A stretch of DNA of 64,000 nucleotides from Rostrohypoxylon terebratum. Lineage: Eukaryota > Ascomycota > Sordariomycetes > Xylariales > Hypoxylaceae. The notes under the pieces are model-generated. The model was not told where the DNA came from and did no database searches. It saw only the letters and a list, made by a program, of their open reading frames with translations. The DNA is taken from positions 62,001 to 126,000 of the forward strand of contig MU385935.1 in assembly GCA_022497145.1 (NCBI GenBank), written 5' to 3'. Shown here in pieces: positions 28,131-40,357 of this stretch (positions are counted from its first letter, which is position 1; each line of letters begins with the position of its first letter). Made by a program: the position numbers and the translations under genes.

Positions 28131-29610
28131 ATGGAGTTGATGGAACTTGTCGAGAACGAGCCTACGGCTCGACCTTTTCAGTGCGACTGGCCAGCGTGCA
28201 GTAAGGTATGTGCTTATTGTCCCTTACGCCATGGGCCATCGGCCCGTCCCTCGTCGAATCTTATGTTGTCGCCGTCCTAGTAGTCGATGTCCGTGTCACT
28301 AACAATAGCTTAGAGTTTCAACCGAAAATCCGACCTTCAAAGACATTATAGAATTCATACGAACGAAAGACCATATTCATGTGTAACGCCTGGGTGTGGG
28401 AAAAGTTTTATCCAAAGAAGCGCTCTCACGGTCCACATCAGGACTCACACCGGCGAAAAACCTCATCAGTGCCAACATCTTGGTTGTGGCAAACGATTTT
28501 CAGATGTAGGTGCTTGATCGATTTAGGGAACGTTGGTGGCTTCGCTAACTAAAATAGTCATCGAGTTTAGCTCGACACCGACGCATCCATACCGGCAAGC
28601 GACCATATAAATGCGCCCACGATGGGTGTCTCAAGAGGTAACATGAGAACAAGCTTTCTTCGAAGCAATGACTGACATCTTTCCGTAGTTTCTGTCGCAA
28701 GACAACAATGGTTAAACACCAGAGGCGATCCCACCAAAGAGGTATTCACTCTTCCGAAGTCGACGATTTCTCTTCCGAGTCCGACGGCGGCGAATCTCCA
28801 TCGACACCTAAACAAGCTGGTCTCCCATGGCCAACGAACCACCTCGGCGGTCACCCGACCCTGCAAAGCCACACTTTACAGAGAGCAGCGTCGTTCGCCG
28901 ATTTTGGACAGCATATAAATGAATACAATGCTCAGCAGCAATACCACAGGCACAGTGTTTCCGCCGGAGGCTCCCACGAATACCATGGTGAGGTGGTGCA
29001 ACAACCACAACACCCCGGCGTTCATATGTTGCACCGAACGGCTAGCATGCCTCAGCACACCTTTTACGTGACGGAACAAGGCAACCCTGGAGTCGCGACA
29101 ATGAACACGAATCCCATGCAGGCATACCAGATGCCGCGGCAGCAGCCAGACAGGCTTCCCTTAGAAATCCCATACACCGGTGCTGGCATAGCTGGCTCTA
29201 TACAGAGTAGCCCGACGACTTACTCGGCCGCCCCAGGACGAAGCCCTTCTGCGCAAGACGGATTCTATACACACCAACCCCCACAGCCCGCAGCCTATGC
29301 ACTGAATACGACCTCGCCAGTAGAACAGCCCATGGTCCAGTATGCTCAACAAGTACATCATCCTGTCCACCAATCGGTGCAGCCCCAGGCTCCTCCGCCG
29401 CAACAGGTTCACCAGACCCAGGAGCAATACCAACCGCCACCAGCCCAATCGGACGATGCGTGGTACAACGGCGTACCTTATCAGGGCCCTGTTGACGTGA
29501 CGGGTTCGATAAACTTCGGAGCTGGCGTGTATAACGACCCTTGGGGCATCAAGCCGGATTACGACGACCCAACGATGCAAATGCCCAGCGCCAGGATCGA
29601 TAACATGTAA
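28131..29610 (+). CDS. C2H2 zinc-finger transcription factor, four fingers, 422 aa, four exons
   Basis: Probable sequence-specific nuclear DNA-binding regulator. Exons are 28131-28205, 28314-28505, 28558-28637 and 28689-29610. All introns have GT...AG ends, with GTATGT, GTAGGT and GTAACA donors and CTAAC or CTGAC branch sites. Joining gives a single 422-residue frame. Four C-x4-C...H fingers run from about residue 18 to 140. Three end in H-x3-H and the last in H-x4-H, with Kruppel-type linkers HTNERPY, HTGEKPH and HTGKRPY between them. Fingers are cut by introns at conserved KSF positions. The rest is Ser-rich, then Gln/Pro/His-rich and low complexity, as in activation domains. The start at 28131 (MELMELVE) is the first ATG in frame, in context CAAAGAGATGG. 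The finger block resembles a well conserved Pezizomycotina family, but I cannot name the member. Target genes cannot be inferred. Confidence 0.9.
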
Positions 29611-32312
29611 AACCTGGGTCTAGCACATTAGCACAGTTCGTTTCGCTTGTTTGCATACTTAGACCTTGATCATTTCACTGCGCGCGTTACGGCACGTTTT
29701 CACTTCATAATTACCACCGGTATCACTAATCGTCACGAGCCTCCGACCTGCTCTTGTACTATAGTCATCTCGTTTGTTTTTGTTTTTTTCACGCCGAATA
29801 GGATATACCACAGGGACTCACAGGACCATATCATTTATCGTCGGAGGTCGAATAGCTACTATCGTGTAGCCCCTTTCCGACACCACAGAAGCAGTGCTGC
29901 TCCCCAGGTTGATGAGATTTTGACACCTTCGTCCTGTACCCACCGCGAGATTCTTTGCGGCCAACATCTTGTCGGTTGAGGCTTACGTCAGGCCGTCTTT
30001 TCGACAGCCTAGCTCCCGACCCATGATAAGTTGCTCTGGGGTACAAGTCTTTCACGCGCCACGGCCGAATCAGGATACCACGTCACGTCACGACACATCG
30101 TTCCCTTTTTTTAACTCCCATGTCGTATGGGCAATTCCCTTAATCCTTTTCTTCAGTCCCGTATGTATGACTAACGGTCACGTCAAATTTTTTCCCGTCT
30201 TCTGTATTCAAATAATTCCATTAGCTGTAATCAGGGGGTGGAAGGAGACTGTCACCCAGATCCGCCAGTACGAACTCCGGAAGAAGAGAGGATAGGAGAC
30301 GGATTCGGCTCGGTGAAATCGCAACAATAACCAAGTCCGGTACATCCAGCAATTCGATCGTACTTGTAACCCATTTGAGAGCGGCGTGGCGTCTAGCATC
30401 ATAGGAGCATCGGGCCAAATCTAGATGGATGGGTGAAACAGACCAAAGAAAAAGAAAAACGAGGAGGACCAACAACTGCTGTATCACATCGAAACATTTC
30501 CTAATCGTTGGTTTGGCCATTCGGAATAAATCAACTCTGACGACGTCCCGATTTCCTTTTGACGACACCACAAGACATAATACGGTTAACGGCTCTTATA
30601 CCGTCTATTTTTCATTCGTTCGACGGGGTTCATGCGCTCAAGCCCGACAAGAAAGATGAGAGAGGTGGCAACGAGGAGAAAGAGTGTGCCAAGTATCCAT
30701 GGAAATTCGTTGATGGCGTATCCGCTGTCAGCTGTGTAATAATAGGATGGAGTATTTTGGTTGGAACAAGACAAGAAATTCGGGTGGATGGAGGGATACG
30801 CGCCATTGAAGACGAGGCGCAAATTTGCATAGTCATTGTGATGGCTGTCTTGACTTCAACCGAATCGTTGGCTCGATCGTTGGCTCGAAAAAAATGTATT
30901 TGTACGATAGCGTAGTAGGGTCTATGCGTGTAGTTTTGCTTGAGATGTGTTGAATAATATTTTCAGCATAAGTTCATTTCACTGCTCCTTTCTTCTCTTG
31001 GGTTTGAGTGACATGAAGGTTTCTTCGATTCATTTGAGAAAATTGTCGCTGGGACAGAAATTCTCCTTTTAAATAAGGAGTTCGGACGGTGAATTGGGGG
31101 GTGGCCGATGAGAGACCGGCGATTGAGGTGAGGAACAGGTAAAAAAGAAATAAGACTTGGTGTGGCCTCTCCTGATTGTCGTTTGGCCTGCCGCTTTCTT
31201 ACCGGGCCCTTTTAATATCGACCTGCATAGAAAAAAAAAGACTAAACATAATATAAAAATATAACACACGTGGTTGCATCCCGCTTCCGCCGAGCTGAGC
31301 AAATGCAATCCCGGATCCTTCAGGACGACGCCATATCTTTCAACGTTGTTTCATCCACGCAGTCGGGCGAATGAGACGCGATCTCGATTTGGCTGTTCTG
31401 GAAGATGGAAGAATGATGGATGGAAGGGATGGAAGGAAAAACAAGATGGGTAAAATAAAGGGAAATTGGTTCATGTATGCCATGAATGGCTAGATGAACT
31501 CTATTATAAATCTTTGACCATCACGCTATCCCATGATATAAACCTTAAGTTCGGAAAGTCCTACTTGCCTGGTTGCGCAGGTGGATTTCGATTTTTTTTT
31601 TAAAGTTTACCGCTAGTGGTGAGACAGGACGATTGGGGATCGGGTTGGTTCATTGCGTTGCGCTTACATACACACTACTGCAACTGGTGACGACAACCCG
31701 TCCTATTGAAAAAAAGCGACGGGAATGGAGACCGTCATCCGTTACACTAGGTACGTATGAGGAATTGATATACAGACATAAGACTTATATATGCACGTTG
31801 GCGTGGCGAATGGGGCCTCCCTCCGTTGGAAATCGCAGCAAACTTTATTAGGCACTTCGTCGCGCATGAGACATACCGAATACTAAATAGGAATGTACGC
31901 GACGGACCGAGGTAGCGCGATGCGCCGTGAGAAAATCGATCATTACGCGAAATTGGCGGATGAATATTCTATTTCACATTCGTATAAATATCAATACGTA
32001 CCTACCTATCGACCGGCTACTTCTCGTTTCACGTTGATGAACATCAGAAACATTCGACACCAGTAAGGTTGAGTAGGGTTGACGTTGCGGCGTCGTGCCT
32101 CGCATCTGCGTAGTAAGACGGGATGAGAAAGGAGCCCGGATGTAACTCCTCGACGCTTCGACCCGTCGCGACTAATATTACCATTACGAAGGTGTAATAT
32201 AACGGCAGCAGCCAATTGACCACCTCACCTCCAGCTGAAAGTGCTGAAAATATCTACTAGGTAGCCATCCCACCTAATCGGACAGTACCTCCATTGGAGC
32301 ATTCCTTCCCGC
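29611..32312. other. Intergenic region between the C2H2 gene and the amidase gene
   Basis: Contains the 3' UTR of the C2H2 regulator on the left and the downstream flank of the convergent amidase gene on the right. Several open frames of 70-118 codons occur on both strands between 30.2 and 30.9 kb and overlap each other. None has a recognisable domain or start context. A purine-rich GATGGAAG patch lies at about 31400-31440. No RNA gene was found. Confidence 0.5.
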
Positions 32313-34456
32313 TCAAAACGCGGTCCGTCCCGTCTTGATAATATTCAGCACGCCCTCATCCGCGAGCTTCTCCCACATGTTCCAGAGCATGAAGTCGCAG
32401 CCTCTCTTGGCGATCACGCTGACGGTCACGGGCACCATTTCCTCGACGAAGGTCACGTTACTCGCGTACGGCACTTGGCCGATCGGAATCGTCATGTCGA
32501 CACACCCGTAAATCGGACACAGGCTCGCGCCGCTTATCCCGGCCGTCGGAGGCGTCACTGCTAGGAACGCCGTCGTGTTCGGGTTGCTGTTCAACGACTT
32601 CTCGCGGTAGCTCGGTAGCCCACCCGTCCCGATGTCCCAGAGCATGATGCTTTCGCTACACGATTCGGGCGTCGAGTATAGGATGTTGGACTCGAACCAA
32701 TCCACGGCTGTGCGCTTGGTCGCGAGGGATTGATTGTACAAGGTGTCGTTGTAAACGGACTCGTCATAGGATTTCCAGTAGGGCCGTCGCGCTGGGTCAA
32801 TAGGCGGGAAACGCCCATCATACAAGGAGCTCCAAGCTGTGAGGAGCGGCTTGCCGACGACTTGGTACTGCGTTATAGTGTCGATAATCTGCGTCGCGTT
32901 GTTCAGGGCGCCATACTTGGGAACTTCGTCTGTTGTGTTACCAACGACTGCCGTTAAATTGAAATCCTCGACCGTCATGCCGAATATTGCCGTCATATTA
33001 CTAATGAATGCCTGCAATATCTCTTCCGCGGCAGGGTTCTTGAGAGGTAAGTAATCCGTCAGATACAAGATGCGCTTCGGGAATTTGTAAGAGTCGGGTG
33101 TGACAAGAGGACTCAATCCCGTGATCGAGGAATTCTGGCACAGTTCTGGGATATACCAATTCTTCGCGAAGCGCACCCAATCTTTCACATTCCGCGAGAA
33201 AACTCCCGCTGTATCGGTCGCTCCACCCAGAGGCATGACACCTTCTAGACTCATCATCCCTTGACTCGGCCTATTCCCGTATGTACCCGAGACCGCAGCC
33301 GGCCGCCTCATCGACGATCCCGTGTCCGACCCGATCGCGAAATCGAGCCAGTCGTACGCAGCCACACTACATCCGCCCCCGGACGAGCTGGCAGAGCAGG
33401 TTAACCACCCGTCACCACGCGGGTTGAATGGGTAGTGCTCGTCCTGCCAATCCCACGGGTCCGCGCCGGATGCGAACTGCGCCAGCTTGTACTTTCCTAC
33501 CAACACGCCGCCTAAATCCAGGATGCGCTGGACGGAAGGTGCGGTCGTGTTTGCGGGGCTCGTAATGGAGGCCCATGCTTGGCTACCGCCGGACGTCACG
33601 AGACCTTTCATGTCGTACAGGTCTTTGATTGCGACTCGGGATCCGGCGAGCGGCCTCGTGTCACCCCAACTGTAAATTCGCGACGGTACTGGAATCATCG
33701 GGTCCCAGAATCGGGATTGGTGAATTGAGACGGGGTGGAAGGAGCCGGTGCCATCGTTGGAGTCGTATGTGCCGTAGAGGAAATCTCGGTATGAGTCGCG
33801 GTAGAGGCGGTACACCGTGCTGAATGCTATCGAATTCTCCGAGATTGAGGCGGCGTATGGTCCGGCCGTTAGGTTGGTCGGGGCTGCAATATATGTGACG
33901 GGGGGATTGGAAAAGTCTAGTGAGTATTAATTAGATGGAAACTCTTGGTGGGCTGAAATGTGAGTTGTCAGGTAAAAAAGGTCCAAAACCTACGACGATT
34001 TCCTCCGAAACTAGCATCCAAAAACACATGTTTAGGCGAGAGCCCGCTTAGATACGCCGACGCACTAGCATCAATGGTTGGGTTGCTGCTGGTACCATTG
34101 CTAGCGATGAATACCGCCCCTAGGAAATCCTCGGAGAAAACGTCATCGCCCTCGAGGTAGCTTGCGATTACATTCTGCAGATAGTCACCTGTCACGACAT
34201 CGTCCTCTGCGAATATGACCGTCAAGGGCACGGGGGAATTCTGTTGGCTCGCGATAGCAGAGTAATCGCCATTCAGAACCGCCTTAGGGTACGCAATGTT
34301 CGCGAGATATGTTTGGTTGCCAAGCTCGAACGCGACGCTACCATATTGCGTCGTTTGCAGATGTTTCCAAGACCCGCGTTTGCCGGGCGCCGCCAAAACC
34401 AAGCACACGCAGTGCCAGAACGCCACGCTTTGAGATGCAGAGTTCCGAAACCCCAT
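32313..34456 (-). CDS. Secreted amidase-signature family enzyme, 677 aa, two exons
   Basis: Serine hydrolase of the amidase signature family, expected to cleave C-N amide bonds of an unknown substrate. Transcribed leftward, with exon 1 at 34456-33994, a 110-nt intron at 33993-33884 (GTAGGT...TTGCAG), and exon 2 at 33883-32313. The join restores one frame through GNRPPTNLTAGPYAAS. The N-terminus (MGFRNSASQSVAFWHCVCLV) looks like a signal peptide, and several N-x-S/T sequons support secretion. About 170 residues of less familiar sequence precede the amidase domain, a layout known from fungal Arp1-like amidases. The Ser-cisSer-Lys triad is visible: Lys near 241 (VAIKDLYDMKG), cis-Ser near 321 (SASSSGGG) and nucleophile Ser near 345 (GSDTGSSMRRPA). 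The usual DTGGS is DTGSS here, a conservative change beside the nucleophile. An upstream in-frame ATG would add 16 residues. The one at 34456 is preferred because it begins the signal-like stretch. Confidence 0.88.
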
Positions 34457-34540
34457 CTTCGACTCTGAGAAAGCGTATCGTCGAGGATAGAGGTAAACCT
34501 CCAATTCCGACTAAATTGGCCATGGTGAACGCTCTAGTCG

Positions 34541-34548
34541 TATTTATA
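34541..34548 (-). promoter_or_regulatory. TATA-like element of the amidase gene
   Basis: On the - strand this reads TATAAATA, about 85 bases upstream of the chosen amidase ATG (34456). Position and sequence fit a core promoter TATA box. This is inference from sequence alone. Confidence 0.5.
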
Positions 34549-35772
34549 TCCTTCTCATTTTCCCGCTCGACAAGGATTCATCTCTTCATCGCGTTGGACG
34601 GGAAGGATTGTGATTCTGCTTATCTTCGCATAGCTCCATAGTGGCCCACTGCAGCTATATGCCGCCGAAGCTGCAGAGCCCGCGCCTTATCGTCGACGCC
34701 CCTATCCGGCCCCTCGTAGAGCCGAGCTGGCCGTCGCAGTGCAACTAGCCAGGCACCCTTGATTATGCGGGAGACGCAGAATTCTGATAGGGATCGGCAT
34801 GTTTTCCAGTCTCCCTGTTGGTTGTTGTTTTGGTGATGACAACTTGGCATTGGAGCCTGCACGAAGAAAAAGCAAAGCTCTTATCGAAGCTGCTTACTTA
34901 ACTCGTTACCCCTCATGTGTTGGTCATGAAGGCGTTTTTCGCATGAAAAAGGACCCGCTATGAGAATTATAGATTATATAAGATGAAGCTGTCCTACCCC
35001 CGCTATTCAAACCCTGGTAAGTGAGGTCATATTGCATCCTCATGAACACATCTGTTTTGAATATTGGATGATCAACACCGACATCTCACTCGGGACTTTT
35101 CGCATTCCAACCACATGAAGTTACATGGGTTGAGATATTTCATCACAAAAGTAACACGTCATATTAAATTTCAGAACTGAGGTTTCGAGGATGTGTTACT
35201 CGCAAGGCCTCGCGAGTATAATGTTTGATGGAATGATCGTCTTTAAGCTATCCGACGGGAGCGCCGAATCCTGATTTATACTTCTCGGCATCCTGGCACT
35301 GTAAGCATCTAAACGAGGTAGCAATACGAAAAAAACAATGTCTTACTCATAACTTGCCTCAATTCCCACAATTAGGTTGATGGCCTATACTCGACTTGGG
35401 AGGAGGGCCGATATATCGTGAAAAAAGATGACAATCGAGACCTGCATTGTGGGCAGCCTTGAGGGCTTCTCCGGCTGCTTTCGGCTGTTCTAGAAGTGGT
35501 AGAAAATCATCGACCTGTCAAGCTACCTGAATAGTAAGGGCTGTGACGATCAGAACAAGCTGAGTCCCAATAGGATCCTGGAATTAGGACGGGCATAGGA
35601 ATATGGGATTCCCCACGAATGGGACGGGCGTAGCAAATACAAATTGGCATCCTTCGTAACATGGGATTTTTGGAAATGCCATCATAGGAGTATTTACCTG
35701 TTTCGCTTGTGTGAACCAACCGCATCGCGTCCCCATGAAATGGTCGTACACCACTCTCTTTAAGTGAACATG

Positions 35773-35817
35773 GCCCCTCTACCTCTCGTCCTCATTCCTC
35801 TACCCCCTTTGCCTTCT
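35773..35817 (+). promoter_or_regulatory. Pyrimidine-rich tract upstream of the F-box-like gene
   Basis: An almost uninterrupted C/T stretch ends about 14 bases before the ATG at 35831. Such CT tracts commonly precede transcription or translation starts in filamentous fungi. No specific factor site is claimed. Confidence 0.5.
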
Positions 35818-35830
35818 GGATAATCGGACC

Positions 35831-37297
35831 ATGGCCGTGGTACCATCTCTAGACTCGTTGCCATACGAGGTACGCCAGGACATTTACTCTCTCATCGTAC
35901 GGCAGACTGACTCAGACGCCCGAGACAGCGGCTCACTACCGACATTCGCGCGGTATGCTACTGTCTCCAGAAGATGGCAGGAGGAATTTGTGGAACCCCT
36001 CATATTCAAAGAGCTTCGTGTAACTACGGAGCGCCTCAAGGACTTTAACGATATCGTTACATCCCCACGACGTAGGGCTCTGGTACAGACAATCCACTTT
36101 CATGTTTCTCTTGATCGCTACGAACAGTACCTGGACAGCGAGGCCGAAACGCCGTCAGAGAGACGACGGAGTGCCGAGATCCTGACATCGGCTCTTAAGG
36201 GGTTATTTCGGGCCATGATACTCTGGCGGAAGAGCGAGACCTCGCCTCGCGGATTGGATCTCCATCTCATCGTCGATTCGCCTAGTGATTCCTCGACGCT
36301 CGTCGGCAAGAAAGGGGGGCTTCTGGTGACCGTGCGCGCTCTGACTTCATACCTAAAACTCGATACCGAGACTCTGTCGCTGCCTTACTTGGACGTGTTT
36401 AGCGGCTTCCGATGTACTGGAAGGCATCTGCAGCCTACGTCGGCCTTGGCTATCACTTCCCGACTTCGGACGTTGGAGTATCTCGATCTCGAGCTCAACC
36501 ACGACTCCACCCGCAGCAGAGATATCGAACAAAGAAACAGTTAGTAATTTTATCTATCTATTAATCGTTTTTCTTTCTCTCTTTATCTCATATAATCATA
36601 ATTTCGGATACGGTAGGTTGTCTACCTGATTTTAGGACATATCCTCAGGACATCAGTCTGACCTCCCCAAAACAAATCAGATTTCGCCCTAGGGCTCGAG
36701 GAACACGCCGAAACCGTTAGGGCTCTGAACCTGCACCGCCCCAGCCCGATGCTGACGACGGCCCCTTCTCCGCAGAAACAGCCGTGGTCGGAGTTCTTCG
36801 TCAAGATGCGGGCGTTCAGCCAGCAGTGCGAATCCTTCGAGTTCGACGACTGCATCGATGCCATGCAATTCTTTGCACCTTTCCTCAAGGGCCCCACGGC
36901 GGAAAGGACTCTTAGGGGCCAAGAGGCGCCGATGTGGATGCGGCTGAAGAGAATAAGTGTGCGCAACTCGTACATGGTGAAAGCGCCGTATCTGCGCGTC
37001 GCTACTAGGGCCGAGGCGCTGGCGTCCATCCATAAGGTTTTGGTTGCCATTGGTCGCGCCACATCGCGCATGTCAGAGCTTTCGTTTGCTCGCGTGTCTC
37101 AATATGTCCTTACGGATGGGCAGTTGGAGTGGTTCGTGCTCGTATATGAGCGCCATGAGGGAAAGGTCGATCTGCAGTTCAAGGGTTTCGTACCCAGTAA
37201 GCCTATCCTTGGGTCCTGGAGACATTCCACCACTAGTAAGGGCCTGGAACTTGATGTTCGCCACGAGCAGGATGATTCTAATGCGCCGGAGCTTTAA
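35831..37297 (+). CDS. F-box-like hypothetical protein, 441 aa, two exons
   Basis: Exons are 35831-36539 and 36681-37297. The 141-nt intron (GTTAGT...AATCAG, branch CTGAC) is the only splice choice I found that joins the two open frames. It creates the junction EQRNNFALGLEEHAE. Three other acceptors tested between 36640 and 36680 lead to stops. The N-terminus (LDSLPYEVRQDIYSLI) has the LPxE pattern of an F-box, the Skp1-binding module of SCF ubiquitin ligases. The remainder resembles large uncharacterised fungal families with an F-box-like start and no recognised repeats. The C-terminal part has a conserved-looking block LKRISVRNSYMVKAP followed by a Trp-containing tail. The start context is GACCATGG. 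The gene is divergent from the amidase and convergent with the HET gene. Function beyond possible substrate recruitment is unknown. Confidence 0.8.
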
Positions 37298-37447
37298 CAA
37301 TTTCACTTTGCTGTATAGGGAGATATCATGTAGAGTTTAGGTCTGAGGTAGGTAGAGCATCGGTTGACATTTCACTAAAGGGGAACGTACGGCCGTGGTA
37401 CACATACAGGCGGTCTTTAGAAAGATAGAGTAACCTTCTTTTCGCTC

Positions 37448-39617
37448 CTATTCTATTTCAATGGTTTCTTGTGTAAAGCCTTCGAATAGATTCGCGTAAT
37501 CCTCAATTGAAGAGCCTTCAGTATCTTCTGTCTTTCGACGTGTTGATCCCACATTAATGTGGAACAGACCTAGACGTTTGAATCGTGTAAGAGAATGGCG
37601 TGATTCGTTCGGTACTGGGTGAAGGATAAGTCCAACAGGTCCACGCTTTTTCCTCCCAGTACGATTACCAATCTCAAACAACGAGACTTCAATCGGATTT
37701 GATGATCCAGTGCCTTCTTCGACGCTGTTCGTGTCTGGGTGTACAGTAATGTACTTCACCGTAGTCTCCTCAGGAGAGCTATCAGTCTGTGAACTTTGCC
37801 TCCGTAATTTTAATAGATCTTTCGCCGTACCCCTATACCAGACAGCTCTCCTAAATCGGCCCTTCATGGTCAGGATTCCTTGTAAGACAGATCCAAATTT
37901 CGCGTACGCGTTGACTAACTTTATATCGGCGTTGAGAAGGGTCGCTCGGCAATCTTGCTCGCAGGCTCGAGCAAGTACGAATCTAACTGGTCCATTTATG
38001 CCAGTCCAGGACCATGAAGGGCCTTGGTAATCAGTCGGGCGCGGAAGGAGCTCGTGCTCATCCAGGGTCACATGCCAACACAGATAACTCGGCAGAGTCG
38101 ATCGCCACAAGCCCGCTAGATAATCACTCTTCATGTAAGGTGCGAACACCTGGGCAATACCCGAAACCGCTAGAGGTCGATCCGTGGGAACCGAAAGTTT
38201 GCGTGGTGTGTAGTCGTGCAAGATCACCTCCCATCTGCTGGTTACCCAATCGGCGATCCATTCCGGGCTCGACCTGGCTGAGGTCATGTCTTCTATATCC
38301 TGTTGGAGTTCGCGATAGATGAATAATACGTGAGAAGGGTCATCAGCGGATTCTTCGCGTTTCCATCCATCGCAATAGCCGTTCTTATTCCCAGAGCTTG
38401 CGCAGATCCAGCGCATTTGGGTTCTACCAAATTCTAATGACCTATTAGATAGGTAACGTTCTTGGAGTGTCCATGAACGGCTGATAATGGGTTCGGGTTC
38501 TAGACGATCCTCAATGTAGCTTAAATATGCCGATCCTAACGTGCCGTTTTCATCTGGACAGCGGAATGGAAGCTTCACAGCAAGTCGCGTGGTCTTGGCG
38601 AAATCGATCTCACCAAGAAATCCACTAGATGCTCTGTCAGATTTCGCAGCGACAATCGTGACACATGCCTGGTTGTAAATCCGAGGCATATCGGCGATCT
38701 GTTCGATCTTGTCGTTGTCATCATCTTGGATGATGCATAGAGCATCGACCCAGAGATATTTGAGACCGAGTCCTACTGTTACCTTAATCGCATCTTGTAT
38801 AGACCGAGCGAGCTTGTCGTATGAGAGACGCAAGTCTCCCGATTCCATCCGTGATTTGGTGGTCTTGCAATCCTGGTCGCCTCCCCAGCAGTAACTGAGA
38901 GCTACAAATGGCTCCACTTTATCATATGTGTGTTCAATAAACACATCGAATCCGCCTGAAGTTTTGTTCTCATCTACACGGAGAACACGCGAAGGCATAG
39001 AAGTCTGCTCTGTCCGGCAATTTGGGTGCGTATTCAGGCAATCCTCCATCCAACGTCGGGCTAGCGTCATATTCTCATCGGAGTCTGGTCGACGAGCAAT
39101 AGGACGAGTCAAAATAAACGCGCTTGCCGGGTCATCTAGTAATTTTCATTTAGTCTCCACAACTGAATGGTTATGAACTTCGTGCCTAGGATACTGGATG
39201 CCACAAACCTCGGGTGGTAAGAACATCCAAGTAAATCTGACATACGACTCGACATTTCCCAAAACCAGAAGTGACTGGTAAGTCAGACTCCCACAAACCT
39301 ATGAATAGCAGCTCGTCGACTGGATAGCGGTCAGCTAGCGACATGCTATAGCTATCGGCGCAGACAGCTATCTGACTAGCCGAGGCTTTCGCGAGTCTCC
39401 TGTACCTGTCACCATAATATTCTTCCCAATTGTAATCAAGCCATACGCATAGCTGGCAATTATCAGAAGCGCCTTTAAGCACTTCCTCTAAAGTCGTCCC
39501 AAAGAAAAATATCGATTCTTCGCTCCTTTCGGGGTCATTGGGAGGCCTCCTGTTCTCAAGGTCTATTACAAATTTCTGACAGTGTTCGCATGAATGGTAA
39601 GATGTTAAGTCGGACAT
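37448..39617 (-). CDS. HET-domain (heterokaryon incompatibility) protein, 698 aa, two exons
   Basis: Exons run leftward, 39617-39209 and 39135-37448. The 73-nt intron has donor GTTTGT, branch GACTAAA and acceptor TTACTAG. This join restores the segment DDPASAFILTRPIARRP, which is typical of the linker before a HET domain, and yields 698 residues. The N-terminal 130 residues carry CEHCQ and CQLC pairs. The HET domain begins near residue 213 with FVALSYCWGG and continues through YLWVDALCIIQDD, MPRIYNQACVTIVAA and SWTLQERYLS. HET proteins trigger cell death when genetically different hyphae fuse, or act in related recognition systems. Which partner this one recognises cannot be read here. The donor GTTTGT is less common than GTAAGT, but alternative donors give frame breaks. 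The 3' end faces that of the F-box-like gene 150 bases away. Confidence 0.88.
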
Positions 39618-40357
39618 TTTTATACCTGAGTCCTGAGGAGCGTAGGAGTATCTGAATATTCTTTGAAATATTTCTATTGTGGATTTGCTGAAAATGAAAG
39701 ATCCTGCGAGGACTCACCCGCCGCAGCTTAGAGGCTGTGTTGACTCTTGAGTGCCTAGGCCCTAGGCCCTACATGCTGTACGTAATCAGGACGGAGCTTA
39801 ACGTAGTGCTGTTGGGCTGCACGTGGATCTATCCCCTGTCGCACATAAAGGGCAACTTATATAAGTCTCTGTGGGAGAAGTATGTTGACTGTGTAACCTA
39901 GGGGATAGTTTGCAGACTGTGCAGCACAGTAACATCTTTCTTAATCGAATAATTATGTCAGCATCTCGAGCTGACTTAAGACTTAAGTTCTGAGTCATAC
40001 AACCAGCGCCCCCTTTGGTAGGTAATCACTAGTAACCACATATTCCTGCTTTAGAGAATACTCGTTTTATATATAATCCTTAAGAAGATAACATGTCATC
40101 GGGATCATCACATACGGACAAGAGAATGATTTGGTTAATTGTAGAGTGGTGATAAATGTCAATTAGGTAGCGGGTATGAAAGCCGATGTTGTACCGCCTT
40201 CCTCTAAGTGCCGTGGCACCCAATGATTACCTAACATAGATGCCAATGACTTGTGATGCCATGATCCGAAAGGTATCTCCATGATCCACGATCTCACGAT
40301 CTCATGATCACCCACAGAATCTATCCTATAGGTTGATCTCCGGTTATGTCAAGTCGT
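39618..40357. other. Intergenic region between the HET gene and the small acidic protein gene
   Basis: Upstream flank of the HET gene. It contains the palindromic word CCTAGGCCCTAGG at 39754-39766, which is repeated exactly at 58971-58983. It also has a cluster of ATGATCC/CACGATC words near 40260-40310. No gene is supported. Confidence 0.55.
39754..39766. repeat. CCTAGGCCCTAGG, copy 1
   Basis: A 13-nt word of two CCTAGG palindromes separated by one C. An exact second copy lies about 19 kb away at 58971-58983, also intergenic and also followed closely by an ATG-containing CATG word. Confidence 0.7.

Larger units (their letters stand above)
34457..35830. other. Divergent intergenic region between the amidase and F-box-like genes
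   Basis: The two genes point away from each other, so this 1.4-kb region should hold both promoters. Two signals are visible: the TATA-like element for the amidase at 34541-34548 and a pyrimidine tract for the F-box-like gene at 35773-35817. Nothing coding is supported in between. Confidence 0.55.
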
